NCBI GenBank assembly: GCA_041156125.1
Contig: JBEVTI010000026.1
Span: 1 to 64,000 of the forward strand
Reading direction: 5' to 3'
Length of the DNA: 64,000 bases
Source of the DNA: Paraktedonobacter carboxidivorans
Lineage (GTDB): Bacteria > Chloroflexota > Ktedonobacteria > Ktedonobacterales > Ktedonobacteraceae
A program made the translations under genes and the position numbers. The notes beneath the pieces are model-generated. The model did not search any database, was not told where the DNA came from, and saw nothing but the letters and a program-made list of their open reading frames with translations. Below are positions 39,733 through 49,108 of this stretch, piece by piece (position 1 is the first letter of the stretch; each line of letters opens with the position of its first letter).

Positions 39733-40357
39733 TGACGACGATAAGAGGAGTATCCCTTCTCCTCTTGCGAAGAAGGATACAGAGAAACTTTGCGTAGTTC
39801 TACAGTATACATTTCAGGTGTTTTGAGCATGAACAGAACCTCTCCAGGTGGGTTCGGCCTCTCCGAGAGACCACTTTTACAGAGGGGTAAAGCCTCAGGT
39901 CTGCTTTTTCCTCGTCCGTGATAGAAGTAATACTGAACTATCACCTCGCATTGCCAGAATAACAAAACAGAATGTGAAGTATGTTGGAAATACATGTGGA
40001 GTTTCTCATTGAAACTGCTCCAGGAGAGAAACTACTCGACTTGCCAGCCTGATCTGCTCAGTTTCAAGCCTATCCAGGTCTTTGTATGAGCATGCGATAA
40101 AGCAATCGATTTTTGTAAGCCAGATTTTTATGAGAAAAATTAAATCTGTTTCCAATATTTTTTCAATCAGCGGGTGTTATTCTGTCTATGGTTGAGGGAA
40201 AAGCTTCCCAAACAGTAACGCGCTTTATGAGAATATAGAGCCGGGCGGTAGAACGCTTTCCAATCTATTTCCAATCTTTCCAATTTAAAATGGGAGAAGT
40301 GACAAGGATGCTGACAGAGGCTTGTAAAGGCAATCAATACAGAAAAAGGACATCGCA
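39733..40357 (+). other. Long intergenic region before the two-component operon
   Basis: 625 bp without a supported gene. The left part borders the truncated glycosyltransferase and may be deletion scar. The right end holds a GGGAA/TTCCC hairpin (40196-40209) and the TTTCCAAT direct repeats and -10 listed separately. Confidence 0.5.
40258..40292 (+). promoter_or_regulatory. PhoB/OmpR-like direct-repeat site and promoter of the two-component operon
   Basis: TTTCCAAT occurs at 40258, 40269 and 40278 (11 and 9 bp apart), and once more at 40149. A TAAAAT -10 (40287-40292) follows. Direct repeats one helical turn apart in the -35 zone are the typical binding site of winged-helix response regulators, suggesting autoregulation. 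Confidence 0.55.
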
Positions 40358-41032
40358 ATGCATATACTTGTCGTCGAAGATGAGCAACGCCTGGCATATT
40401 TGCTGCGTCGCGTTTTATTGGAAGAGCGGCACACCGTTGATCTGGCCTACGATGGCACAAGCGGCCTGGATCTGGCATTGAGCGATAGCTATGATGTAGT
40501 GACGCTCGATTTAATGTTGCCGGGCCTGGATGGTATAGAGATTTGTCGCCAGATGCGTGGAGAGCGTATTATGACGCCGGTGCTTATATTGACAGCGCGT
40601 GGTGCGGTTGAGGATCGTGTGACCGGTTTGAATGTAGGAGCCGACGATTATCTTACCAAGCCGTTTGCTATGGAAGAATTTTTAGCGCGCGTCAATGCCT
40701 TGCTACGACGCCGTGATCGACGTTTTGACGAGACGCCGCGCCTCAGTGTAGCGGATCTGACGCTGGATTTAGTGCGCCACGAAGCCAGTCGCGGTGGACG
40801 AGTTATTGAATTAACCGCGAAAGAATTTGCTTTATTAGAATACCTGATGCGCCACCCTGGCCAGGCTCTCACGCGCACCCAGATTGTCGATGCCGTCTGG
40901 CGCTACGATATGGAGGCGCTCTCTAATGTCGTCGATATTTATATCCATTATCTGCGGGATAAAATTGACCAGGGTTTTGGGCGCCCTTTGATTAAAACGG
41001 TGCGTGGCGTAGGCTACAAAATCGAGTCATAG
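40358..41032 (+). CDS. OmpR/PhoB-family response regulator
   Basis: A 224-residue regulator. The receiver domain has the acidic pocket (VVEDE), phosphoacceptor Asp51 in LDLMLPGLDG, Thr in LILTARG and Lys in LTKPF. A winged-helix DNA-binding domain follows (LTAKEFALLEYLMRHPGQ, RGVGYKIES). ATG follows AAAGGA. The next gene is its histidine kinase, 17 bp downstream, then a YceI protein. Probably binds the TTTCCAAT repeats at its own promoter (inference). Confidence 0.95.
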   Translation: MHILVVEDEQRLAYLLRRVLLEERHTVDLAYDGTSGLDLALSDSYDVVTLDLMLPGLDGIEICRQMRGERIMTPVLILTARGAVEDRVTGLNVGADDYLTKPFAMEEFLARVNALLRRRDRRFDETPRLSVADLTLDLVRHEASRGGRVIELTAKEFALLEYLMRHPGQALTRTQIVDAVWRYDMEALSNVVDIYIHYLRDKIDQGFGRPLIKTVRGVGYKIES

Positions 41033-41049
41033 TGGACCAGGGAAGCAGC

Positions 41050-42495
41050 ATGAGTATGCAAAAATTCAGAGCATGGTTTTTCCAGTATCGGCGAAGCAGC
41101 CATACACAGGAGTCGGGGGTAGGCCTGTTTCGAGGCTTGCGCATGCGTTTGACTCTCTGGTACTGTGGTGTACTGGTTGCGGCCCTGGTAATCTTTGGAG
41201 TATCTCTCTATCTTGGCACGAAAATTGCTTTGCTTACCCCTATTCAGAGCGAGGCACAAAACCATGCTAGAGATCAAGCCTACCAATGGTCTGGGGCGCC
41301 AGGCTCGGTCTGTCCGTCTCCTGGTCGTCCGGGTCCTGGCACGCTTATGGGGCAGGGGCATGATTTTATTATGCCTAACGTAGTGATCTGCTTTGATGCG
41401 CATGGTAACCTGAGCCCTGGTCAGACAACGACAGCTCTGTCTTCCGCCTTGCTTAACAACGGCCTGGTGCGCGAGGCATTACAATCATCTACAGGCCAGG
41501 CCACTGTTACAGTGGATGCAGAAGACACAAACGGGCTCATGTACTGTTACGCTCAGGTAGCTTTAGATCCGACTAAAAATATTATGGGCGTCGTGGTAGT
41601 TGGAGAGCCTATCCAGGCGCAATATAACGCACTTTCTACACTTTTAAGCCTCCTGCTGAGTGTTGGGATTGGGGCCTTGCTTTGCGCGGGATTGGGTGGT
41701 CTCTTCCTGGCTAATCGGGCTCTAGAGCCAGCGCGTCTGGCCTGGGCCAACCAGCAGCGCTTTATTGCTGACGCTTCTCACGAATTACGCACACCGTTAA
41801 CCTTGATGCGCGCGGATGCCGAAGTTCTGCTGCGTGGGCGCGAGCAGTTGGAGACTGAAGATGCCGCTTTGCTAGAGGATATTGTGGTTGAAGCCAGCCA
41901 TATGGCTAAAATTACGACCAACTTGCTGACGTTAGCGCGCCTGGATACTCAATTTGCTCATCGTGAGCACGAGGTAGTTGACCTTGCGCAACTGGTTGGA
42001 GCAACGGTTCGGCGCATCCAGGCCCTGGCCAACCAGCGTGAGATGAGCGTACAAGAGAGGCATGCCAGTGATGCATATGTCATAGGTGACTCAACATTAC
42101 TGGAGCAAGCTGTGCTGGTGCTGCTTGACAACGCCATTAAATATAATCGGCCAGGAGGCACTATCAGCATAGATACCACAGTCCAACACGACCAGGTATC
42201 GTTGGAGATTCAGGATAGCGGCATTGGCATCACGCCTGAGCATTTACCCTATCTGGGAGAGCGCTTTTATCGTGTGGACAAAGCCCGTTCGCGCGCGGCA
42301 GGTGGTACCGGCCTTGGCCTCTCAATCGCGCGCAGTATCGCCAATACCCATGGTGGTCAACTTACTCTGGCCAGCGTCCCTGGTCAGGGTACAACAGCTA
42401 TATTGACATTACCCCTGGCTCACCAGGCGCGGGAAGCCCTGCCCGCTAGCATACATGGCAATGCTAAGCTGTCAAATGCGGATACGCAGGAGTAG
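41050..42495 (+). CDS. Sensor histidine kinase
   Basis: A 481-residue kinase starting at ATG after AGGGAA. Membrane helices at about 36-57 and 196-221 enclose an extracytoplasmic sensor of about 140 residues with several cysteines and no recognised fold. The H-box is DASHELRTPLT (His244), the N-box LLDNAIKYNRPGG, then DSGIGI and GGTGLGLSIA. A HAMP domain is not obvious between helix two and the H-box. Phosphorylates the upstream regulator. Signal unknown. Confidence 0.94.
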   Translation: MSMQKFRAWFFQYRRSSHTQESGVGLFRGLRMRLTLWYCGVLVAALVIFGVSLYLGTKIALLTPIQSEAQNHARDQAYQWSGAPGSVCPSPGRPGPGTLMGQGHDFIMPNVVICFDAHGNLSPGQTTTALSSALLNNGLVREALQSSTGQATVTVDAEDTNGLMYCYAQVALDPTKNIMGVVVVGEPIQAQYNALSTLLSLLLSVGIGALLCAGLGGLFLANRALEPARLAWANQQRFIADASHELRTPLTLMRADAEVLLRGREQLETEDAALLEDIVVEASHMAKITTNLLTLARLDTQFAHREHEVVDLAQLVGATVRRIQALANQREMSVQERHASDAYVIGDSTLLEQAVLVLLDNAIKYNRPGGTISIDTTVQHDQVSLEIQDSGIGITPEHLPYLGERFYRVDKARSRAAGGTGLGLSIARSIANTHGGQLTLASVPGQGTTAILTLPLAHQAREALPASIHGNAKLSNADTQE

Positions 42496-42600
42496 TTAGC
42501 ACCTGTTGGAGTCCATCAAGATAAGAGACAAATCTGCTCTTCAGGAGGGAATAGTGGATGAGTTAGAGGATTTTATAGTTTCGTTTTAAAAGGAGCAACT

Positions 42601-43317
42601 GTGAGGAAACGTTCTATCTGGATGACCGTTATTGGCGTCATCCTGGCTGTTATTATTGTTGCTGCGTTTGCCGTCATTTATGTGCAACACGCGAATACTG
42701 TCTCTGCTGGTCAGCAACACAAGGCGACAGGGGCTATTCAGGTAACGCCAACACCCACTTCCGCGAGCGGTACAAGCAATTTGCAAATATATCAGATTGT
42801 TCCAGCTCAAAGTACAGCATCCTATAGCGTCTACGAAGACTTGATTTTCCAGAATAAGCCCAATAACGATGCTGTTGGCACCACTCACTCGGTCGCTGGC
42901 AACTTTCAAATCAGTAAAGGGAATGCGCCAGTAGTGACTGGTATGACGATTAAAATCGATTTGCGCACATTACAGTCGGATTCGTCAATGCGTGATAGAC
43001 ATGTACAGGACTCTCTGGATACAACCAATTATCCGTATGCTACCTTTGTCTCGGTCAGCACGCAGGGACTTCCTGCCAACTATACTGATGGGCAAACTAT
43101 TAGTTTTAAGCTCATAGGCAATCTGACTCTGCATGGCAAAACGAATGGAGAGACTTTTGCTGTCCAGGGCAAAGTCGTTGGGAACACGATTACGGGAACG
43201 GCAAGTACAACAATTTTTATGACGGACTTCGGTGTGCAACCGCCGAATCTGGCCAATATTGTAACGGTACAGAATAAAACCGTACTCACCCTGAATTTTA
43301 CTGCGCAAGTAGGCTAA
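42601..43317 (+). CDS. Membrane-anchored YceI-family lipocalin-like protein
   Basis: A 238-residue protein starting at GTG after AAAGGAG. A membrane helix or uncleaved signal (about 8-28) and a Thr/Pro/Ser-rich spacer precede a YceI beta barrel: IVPAQSTASYSVYEDL, SVAGNFQI, DSSMRDRHVQDSLDTTNYPYATF and LTLHGKTNGETFAVQG. YceI proteins bind isoprenoid lipids in the periplasm of other bacteria. As third gene of the two-component operon it may be the output or part of the signal sensed. Confidence 0.92.
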   Translation: MRKRSIWMTVIGVILAVIIVAAFAVIYVQHANTVSAGQQHKATGAIQVTPTPTSASGTSNLQIYQIVPAQSTASYSVYEDLIFQNKPNNDAVGTTHSVAGNFQISKGNAPVVTGMTIKIDLRTLQSDSSMRDRHVQDSLDTTNYPYATFVSVSTQGLPANYTDGQTISFKLIGNLTLHGKTNGETFAVQGKVVGNTITGTASTTIFMTDFGVQPPNLANIVTVQNKTVLTLNFTAQVG

Positions 43318-43322
43318 TCCAG

Positions 43323-43370
43323 GCCAGTGGAGGGGCTGGAGCGCTACGGCGTGGCCCTCCACTGGCTTTT
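43323..43370 (+). terminator. Terminator of the two-component/YceI operon
   Basis: GCCAGTGGAGGG (43323-43334) pairs with CCCTCCACTGGC (43355-43366), followed by TTTT. Confidence 0.8.
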
Positions 43371-43421
43371 GTAATACCGTTCTCTGCAGGGGAGTTCTCG
43401 GCGCTCGCTGCAGCAGAGTGA

Positions 43422-44222
43422 CTATAATACGGCGAGTGTACTCTGTTGCACCTGTGCAAACATAATACGCAGAGGATCGTAGTCAGCATCGGAGACAGCT
43501 ACAAAGCGCTTGATCTGACCCTTGCCCAGCATACGAGTTGCCTGTGGATCATTGTGCATGCTCAAGAGAGTCTCCTGGATGCGTTGTTTAAGAGCGGCGT
43601 CCAGGTTTTTCATGATGATTAGCGGTGGAATGGGCGATGGGCCGAGCATGGCGATAACGCGCAGTTTGCTATGCAGCTCTGGCTGCTGTTGGAGCAGGAC
43701 ATCGAGTAGCTGTGAATCCAGTGCGGCGGCATCGACCGCGCCGTCCAGAACCGCGCGCAAAGATTGCAAATGCGCGCCTGTCGCGACAGTTTGCTGGAAA
43801 TAATCCAGAGACAAGCCACGCTGCAAGAGGCTGTAGGAGACCAGATTATAGCCGGAGTGTGAAGCGCGCTCATTATAGGCCCAGACACATCCGCGCAAAT
43901 CTTTGAAGGAGAAGTACGGACTTGCGCGCCGCACCACCACATCGGAGAAGTAGCAAGGCTTGTCCCGATAACGCTCATCCAGAAGCACCGGAGCCGCCAG
44001 GAGCTCGACAGGACAGTAAGCATCCTCGCTCAAGTGAACATAGAGTAATCCGCAGAGCAAGCCAATCTCGACCTCCCCGCGTGCGAACTCGGTCAGCCCC
44101 TGTCCGGTATGCAGACTCGTCGCAAGACCCAGGCGTTCGCCCAGATAATACGCGATATACTTGTACGTCTCATAGAGCACTGGCGAGAGCAGAGTGGCCA
44201 GGCGAATGTTTGGCTGTGGCAT
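43422..44222 (-). CDS. PhnD-like substrate-binding-fold protein without signal peptide
   Basis: A 266-residue type-2 periplasmic-binding fold related to phosphonate/phosphite binding proteins: RLATLLSPVLYETYKYIA, AAPVLLDERYRDKPCYFSDVV, the loop FKDLRGCVWAYNE, GAHLQSLRAVLDGAVDAAALDS, and LGPSPIPPLIIMKN. ATG follows AGGAG, and there is no signal peptide or lipobox, so it is probably cytosolic. Last gene of a minus-strand run after the methyltransferase and flavoprotein. It may bind an amino-acid-like or phosphonate-like metabolite as a sensor or carrier; ligand unknown. Confidence 0.82.
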   Translation of the reverse strand: MPQPNIRLATLLSPVLYETYKYIAYYLGERLGLATSLHTGQGLTEFARGEVEIGLLCGLLYVHLSEDAYCPVELLAAPVLLDERYRDKPCYFSDVVVRRASPYFSFKDLRGCVWAYNERASHSGYNLVSYSLLQRGLSLDYFQQTVATGAHLQSLRAVLDGAVDAAALDSQLLDVLLQQQPELHSKLRVIAMLGPSPIPPLIIMKNLDAALKQRIQETLLSMHNDPQATRMLGKGQIKRFVAVSDADYDPLRIMFAQVQQSTLAVL

Positions 44223-44276
44223 AAATGTCTCCTGATAGATGGGCAAAAATGACGATCATGCGATTTAAAACAGAGG

Positions 44277-45335
44277 CTACGCTTCGCCAGCTTGCTGACT
44301 GGCAACCCAATCTCCAAGAAAGACTTCATTTTTAGCATCAACCTGCGTGCCCAGCATAGGATGCAGGTTCATTGCTGGTGAATATTTGCTGGCGACCGTC
44401 GTGCGTCCCAGAGCCTCGGCCATTGCTCGGACATAGTGAGGTGCGCCTCCACAGCAGATACCAATGTAGTTAACCCCCAGCATTTGAGCCTGGCGCGCGA
44501 AATCCGCCATCTCAAAGCGATTATGCAGGAACGGTTCCAGCGCCAGTGGAAAGGCGCGTGTAGCATGCTCAAGTTCCAGGGATTCAAAAGTGGGTGCGTG
44601 GCTATGTGTTTTGTAGGGCACTGGCTGAGCCGCAACGTAGCATGAGACAGCCGCGCGCACTTTTTCTATGATAGGCAGCATAGTCGCGGGCCCGCGGTCG
44701 CAGTTCAGGCCGACAATATCAGCCCCGTGATCCGCCAGAATCTTGCACGCCTCGACATAATCATAGCCATCACGGGTCAGTTCAGGCTGAACTGAAGCCA
44801 GCGTCACCATCGCTGGCAGCCCCAGTTTTTTGATTACATCGAGCCCAATCAAAGCCTCACCCAGATAGTCATTGGTCTCGGCAATCACAAAATCGATACC
44901 CTCTTCTACCGCCCAGCCTAGTTGCTCCTCATATTGAGCGCGCACAATCTTGCCGCTTGCCTCAGGGTCGTCAGGATTGTAGGACCAGGTGTTACAGATA
45001 TTACCAGCCACCAATGCGTCACCTTCGCGCGCGGCCTCGTTAGCTAGCTGAACAGCCTGGCGGTTCATGCGCTCCAGATCGCCCTCGCGCCCCACGTCCC
45101 TCAGCTTCTCGCGGTGCGCGTAGTAGGTCAGCGCAACCATTACCTCACAGCCCGCGCGTAAAAATTCGCGATGCAATTCTCTGACCGCCTCAGGAAAATC
45201 CAGAATCACCTCTGGTACATACGGACCAGCCTTGATATAGCCTCTGCGTTCAAGTTCAAAAACATAGCCTTCGCCGCCAATCACCACACCCTCTTGTAAG
45301 CGTGTCAGGATGCCTCTGCTTGTTCTCTGTGCCAT
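44277..45335 (-). CDS. Betaine-homocysteine S-methyltransferase-like enzyme
   Basis: A 352-residue zinc-dependent homocysteine methyltransferase. Zinc ligands are visible as the cysteine in GLNCDRGP and the CC pair in GICCGGAPHYVRAMAE. The N-terminal barrel has GGEGYVFELERRGY and MVALTYYAHREKL. The family moves a methyl group from betaine or S-methylmethionine to homocysteine, giving methionine. Betaine is favoured by the neighbouring sarcosine-oxidase-like gene and the betaine importer. ATG follows AAAGGAG. Confidence 0.9.
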   Translation of the reverse strand: MAQRTSRGILTRLQEGVVIGGEGYVFELERRGYIKAGPYVPEVILDFPEAVRELHREFLRAGCEVMVALTYYAHREKLRDVGREGDLERMNRQAVQLANEAAREGDALVAGNICNTWSYNPDDPEASGKIVRAQYEEQLGWAVEEGIDFVIAETNDYLGEALIGLDVIKKLGLPAMVTLASVQPELTRDGYDYVEACKILADHGADIVGLNCDRGPATMLPIIEKVRAAVSCYVAAQPVPYKTHSHAPTFESLELEHATRAFPLALEPFLHNRFEMADFARQAQMLGVNYIGICCGGAPHYVRAMAEALGRTTVASKYSPAMNLHPMLGTQVDAKNEVFLGDWVASQQAGEA

Positions 45336-45385
45336 CTTGTTCTCCTTTTCTCTGCGTCATGTTGCGTTGCTTTGTCAGATCAAAT

Positions 45386-46540
45386 TCATGCTGGAGCAAA
45401 ACGCCCCGGCGTAAAACGCGAGATATCATAGACTGTGCCCGCCTGGCAGGCCAACTGCATCAGCGTTTGGCCTATCCAGGGTGCGTATTTATAGCCAGTC
45501 CCGCGCCAGCCAACGCCTACAAAGATGTCATTAAAGCCTGGAAGATTGCCAAGAATAAAATCGTCGTCACCCACCAGATCGTAGAAGCACTGGTCCACGT
45601 CCTGTACATCGACCGCCTCCGCATCCAATAAGCCTGGCAGGCATTCTGCCACGAAGCTGTGAACATCGGCGATATGGGTGTTTGATGTTTTAACATCCGG
45701 GGGATGATAAAAGCCAATTTTCACACCAGGCGTTTTGTCTGCATAGATAGGATGGCCATAGATGCCGACATCAAGGTATGCGAAAACAGGCAGAACATCA
45801 GAAGTAAACTGAGCGCGTTTAGCCTCAGGGGGAATGAAGTACTTGCACTGGCTGGGACGATCAGGCGCAAGAGGAAATTGTACCGTATTGCCGGGAATCA
45901 GCTTCACAAGATCGTTAGTGGCCAGGCCAGCGGTAATCACCAGCTTCTTGCTGAGATATTCTCCAGCATTGGTGCGCATAAGCAGCCCTTCAGCCAGATG
46001 CTCTATCTGGTGAGTCTCTACATGCTCTACAATATGTACGCCTTTGTCGCGCAAGGCAGCCACTAACGTCTGCGTCACAACTGGCACATAGAGCAGTCCG
46101 GCCTCTATATCCATCCGTCCGAGATCCGCGGAAAATTGCGGGAAATGTTCTTGCAACGTCTCGCGAGTGAACTCGCGCGTCTTCAGGTTAAGATCAGTCA
46201 ATGTTTTGAAGCTCTGGAGCGCGTACGTCTCATTTAACTCTGGCGTCACCTTTGCTTTGGCAATGTTCAGACACCCGCATTCGACAATGCATGGTTCAGG
46301 CGCGCCTTGTTGGAAATCCAGCCACAACTTGCGAGCTTCGTAAGCCAGCCTGGCATAATGTGCGTCTAGATAATCGTTGCGAATCGAGCGTGTATAGCTA
46401 AAAGAGGCAGTATGTTTATCGCCGATATACGATTTCTCCAGAATCGTCACACGTGGTACAAAACTGGAGGCATAATAGGCCGTAAAGAGACCCATTACTC
46501 CACCACCAATAATGGTCAAGTCCTGTATTTCATCTTGCAT
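45386..46540 (-). CDS. Sarcosine oxidase-like FAD-dependent amine oxidoreductase
   Basis: A 384-residue DAO-fold flavoenzyme. The dinucleotide motif IIGGGVMG is at 10-17. The stretch QCFYDLVGDDDFILG matches the region of monomeric sarcosine oxidase with the cysteine that holds FAD covalently, and the end GVGWRGTGYKYAPWIG is the family FAD loop. It would oxidise N-methyl or secondary amino acids to give formaldehyde or imine and H2O2. Placed upstream of the betaine methyltransferase, consistent with stepwise betaine demethylation. ATG follows AAAGGAG. Confidence 0.88.
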   Translation of the reverse strand: MQDEIQDLTIIGGGVMGLFTAYYASSFVPRVTILEKSYIGDKHTASFSYTRSIRNDYLDAHYARLAYEARKLWLDFQQGAPEPCIVECGCLNIAKAKVTPELNETYALQSFKTLTDLNLKTREFTRETLQEHFPQFSADLGRMDIEAGLLYVPVVTQTLVAALRDKGVHIVEHVETHQIEHLAEGLLMRTNAGEYLSKKLVITAGLATNDLVKLIPGNTVQFPLAPDRPSQCKYFIPPEAKRAQFTSDVLPVFAYLDVGIYGHPIYADKTPGVKIGFYHPPDVKTSNTHIADVHSFVAECLPGLLDAEAVDVQDVDQCFYDLVGDDDFILGNLPGFNDIFVGVGWRGTGYKYAPWIGQTLMQLACQAGTVYDISRFTPGRFAPA

Positions 46541-46570
46541 AAAAAACTCCTTTCACGCCTGTCTGGCAGG

Positions 46571-47224
46571 CTAACAAGCGTCGGTGTGTGTTTCATAGTT
46601 CAGTTCGCGTGTAGTGGGTGGGTGTCCTGCACCTGTAAAGCGGTAGTATCTGGTCTGTTTCAGGTGCCATTCCGGGCAATTCAAGCCACCTAACAGCGTT
46701 CCATTATGCAGGCGAATCCACGTGTAGTAGGCTGGTGATAGTTGATGGGCGGCGTGGCGATGCACCTCAACACTTTTCACATGGATCTTAATACTGGAGT
46801 CGCGGAACAGCACCAGGTTGTACCAGACGCCTGGATGCAGTTCTAAAGAAGAATAGCTTAACAGCCCTGGAATACGCGTAATTTCATCCAGCATTAGCTC
46901 ATCTGTGTGAATAATAGCATCTACAATATGCCGCTCAACAAGTGGGTTCTGGCGACTCACAAAGCCGACGAAACGCATATCCTGCAATGTGAACAGTTCA
47001 TGAGGGGCAATAATGATCACACGATGCCGTCGTCCTCGTTGCTCTTCAAACGCATAAGCAAGAGGCAGGATGGCCTCATCAGCTTGCTCTCGTGTACGCA
47101 ATATCATAAGTATGCTCTTTGCCATGGATCGAAGGACTACGAGATCGAGCTGACCCTTGCGTACCTCAACGGGTGTATCCTGGCCCGGCCTTTCTATCTG
47201 GCCGGGCCGACGATCTATGCTCAC
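46571..47224 (-). CDS. Unrecognised cytosolic protein in the betaine cluster
   Basis: A 217-residue product if the GTG seven bases after AAGGA is the start; a longer frame from 47317 lacks a ribosome site. After a polar N-terminus the body is compact: MAKSILMILRTREQAD, RVIIIAPHELFTLQDMRFVG, IPGLLSYSSLELHPGVW, then a strand-rich end with YYTWIRLHNGTLLGG and LKQTRYYRF. The alternating strands recall dimeric alpha-beta barrel proteins, but I recognise no family. It ends 30 bp before the flavoprotein start, so it is probably co-transcribed with it and acts in the same pathway. Confidence 0.7.
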   Translation of the reverse strand: MSIDRRPGQIERPGQDTPVEVRKGQLDLVVLRSMAKSILMILRTREQADEAILPLAYAFEEQRGRRHRVIIIAPHELFTLQDMRFVGFVSRQNPLVERHIVDAIIHTDELMLDEITRIPGLLSYSSLELHPGVWYNLVLFRDSSIKIHVKSVEVHRHAAHQLSPAYYTWIRLHNGTLLGGLNCPEWHLKQTRYYRFTGAGHPPTTRELNYETHTDAC

Positions 47225-47551
47225 AGCTTCTTCCTTTTCCTGTGAATAGAGTGCTGTATATACAAAGGATCGATATGCATTTAATGTACCAAAATTACGC
47301 TCAAGGTGCTTATGCATCTGAGAATAGGTAGCATATCGTAAGTGAAGCGTGTGGTCCCGCCATTAGCTTGTAGAGGTTATACTATAATCTTCCACTGCTC
47401 AGGAGGAGCGGAATAAAAGAGAACCTCTGAAGAATTCTTCAAAGAAGGTATAAGCCAGCCCATGAGATGCAGCGCATAAAAAATCAAGCTTGTGTTAGAG
47501 CGCTATCTGGAAAGAAAAGGGCAGTAAATGCCAGGCTAGCTTGCTAAGAGG
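47225..47551 (-). other. Intergenic region upstream of the betaine-catabolism genes
   Basis: 327 bp with no supported gene. It includes a perfect 14-bp palindrome TGAAGAATTCTTCA (47428-47441), about 205 bp before the unknown gene, a candidate operator. Confidence 0.45.
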
Positions 47552-47770
47552 TTAATGATGGCGGGAGTGAATGCAGAAGTAATTTGGAGCATGGCTGGAA
47601 GAGCAGAAGCGAGGACGAACTACAGCGGCAATGCTTTGCGGAGTGATGTTTTTTACCCAGAAGGCTGATAGGAGAGCAGTGTTGCGCAGGAGCAGCCCGC
47701 TGGATAGAGGTAGAACGGCAGTTGTTACTACCTGTCTACGCTCGAAAGAGCTTGCAGTACTTTCTTTCAT
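47552..47770 (-). CDS. Candidate small Cys/His-rich peptide
   Basis: A 72-residue frame with GGAGG eleven bases before the ATG. MKESTASSFERR opens a polar stretch, then a hydrophobic middle (LPLSSGLLLRNTALLSAFWV), and a tail with FCSSSHAPNYFCIHSRHH. No family recognised and no modifying enzyme adjacent. It could be a small membrane or modified peptide, or a chance frame; coding support is only the ribosome site and isolation. Confidence 0.35.
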   Translation of the reverse strand: MKESTASSFERRQVVTTAVLPLSSGLLLRNTALLSAFWVKNITPQSIAAVVRPRFCSSSHAPNYFCIHSRHH

Positions 47771-48110
47771 GATTAGATGCGCCTCCAAATAAAAATGTTC
47801 TCATGCTACATGGATGCATCTCTTTACGGTGCTTCGTTGCCGGGGTAATAGAGGGTTATCTATATTGTAATTAAAAAACTATATGCTGTCAATACACTAT
47901 CACCTGTCAGATAGCCTCTGGAGAGAGTGGAAATTGTTTTCTTTGGAAGAATTTCTGGAGAGTAGAGAAAAGCTACCAGGCATTTCCTGACAAGAAGCGC
48001 CTGGTAGCTTGCGGTTAGCCCAAAACAGTGGCAGCATCTGTTTTGCTACCTCTGTCAGGATACATTGGAGATAAACTGCGTCAGCGGCTTATCTCCAGGC
48101 CGAAATGTGT
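47771..48110 (-). other. Intergenic region after the betaine transporter
   Basis: 340 bp with no supported gene apart from two hairpins at its right end: 47970-48010 (listed) and TGGAGATAA/TTATCTCCA (48066-48074/48089-48097). Confidence 0.5.
47961..48010 (-). terminator. Terminator of the betaine importer operon
   Basis: AAGCTACCAGGC (47970-47981) pairs with its complement (47999-48010). In the minus direction TTTTCTCT follows. Confidence 0.75.
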
Positions 48111-49061
48111 TTACAGCAAGCCTTTGCTCTTCAAAAACTGAGTCGCGATCGTCTTAATAGCGGCAGTAGAAGACGCGCCGCCCTTAGTTAGAGACGCCAC
48201 CTGGTTCTGTAAATCGATGCTGACCTGCGTGGTCAGATCGGGTGCCAGAGCATTCAGGATTGTCGCGACATCCGGGTATTTTGAGAGAATGGCATCACGC
48301 ACAATAGGAGCCGGGTGGAACTCCGGGAAGCCAGTTTTATCATCGGTCAGGAAGATGAAATTCTGCTGTGTCACTGAGCCATCAGTAGTATAGCAGACCA
48401 CCGCTTGTGCCTGACCATTGCTAACAGCTTTAAAGCCAATCGCGTAATCGACCTTATCCAGGCTCTTGAAGCTCTTTGTATCAAAGCCATAGACCGACTT
48501 CAGGCCATCAATAAAAGAAATTCCATCGCTTGGCGAGGCCAGGGTCAGATTTTTGACCTGTGGGGCGAGCTGCGAAATAGTTGTGAGATTGCCAAGTTTG
48601 GCAGCCTCGGCCTTCGAGGTGCAGATAGCATAACCATCATTGAGTGGCGAGTAGTCCAGCCAGGTGATATGAAACTGCTGCTCATACGCGGCTTTGACAG
48701 CCTGGTAATCCTTGGCTGGATCATGCGCGGACGCGATATTTAACTGGTTCAAACCAGTAGCAGTAAACTCAGGATAGAGATCGATCGCGCCGCTTTTGAT
48801 AGCCTGAGAAACAATCAAGCTATTGCCAAGAGCCAGCTTGGCAGTCACCGTATAACCAGCTTTCTGGAGCAGAAGGGCATACATTTCACCAAGGAGTTGT
48901 CCTTCTGTATCCAGTTTACTGCCTATGACAATCGTACCTTTGGGAGTGCTCCCGGGTGTGCCAGTCGTCGCGGGCGTTGAGTTGCCGCAGGCTGATAAGA
49001 TCAGCGAGAGCAGCACAACCAGCGACAACCAGAGGGTTTTTGCTTTAAATAAGCGAGCCAT
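48111..49061 (-). CDS. opuCC: Glycine betaine/osmoprotectant ABC transporter substrate-binding lipoprotein
   Basis: A 316-residue lipoprotein: signal peptide ending LILSAC, the lipobox cysteine, then a Thr/Gly-rich spacer. The body is an OpuC/OsmF-type binding protein (IVIGSKLDTEGQLLGEMYA, GAIDLYPEFTATGLNQL, QAVVCYTTDGSV). It captures choline, betaine or similar quaternary amines outside the cell for the two permeases and ATPase encoded just upstream. ATG follows AAGGAG. Last gene of the operon. Confidence 0.94.
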   Translation of the reverse strand: MARLFKAKTLWLSLVVLLSLILSACGNSTPATTGTPGSTPKGTIVIGSKLDTEGQLLGEMYALLLQKAGYTVTAKLALGNSLIVSQAIKSGAIDLYPEFTATGLNQLNIASAHDPAKDYQAVKAAYEQQFHITWLDYSPLNDGYAICTSKAEAAKLGNLTTISQLAPQVKNLTLASPSDGISFIDGLKSVYGFDTKSFKSLDKVDYAIGFKAVSNGQAQAVVCYTTDGSVTQQNFIFLTDDKTGFPEFHPAPIVRDAILSKYPDVATILNALAPDLTTQVSIDLQNQVASLTKGGASSTAAIKTIATQFLKSKGLL

Positions 49062-49108
49062 GTGTTTCTCCTTAACAAAATAAAAAACAATCGAGTGGGC
49101 CTAAATAA

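Noticed and set aside
47225..47317. Start of the unknown betaine-cluster gene at 47317
   Set aside because: No ribosome site precedes that ATG, whereas the GTG at 47224 has AAGGA at seven bases.
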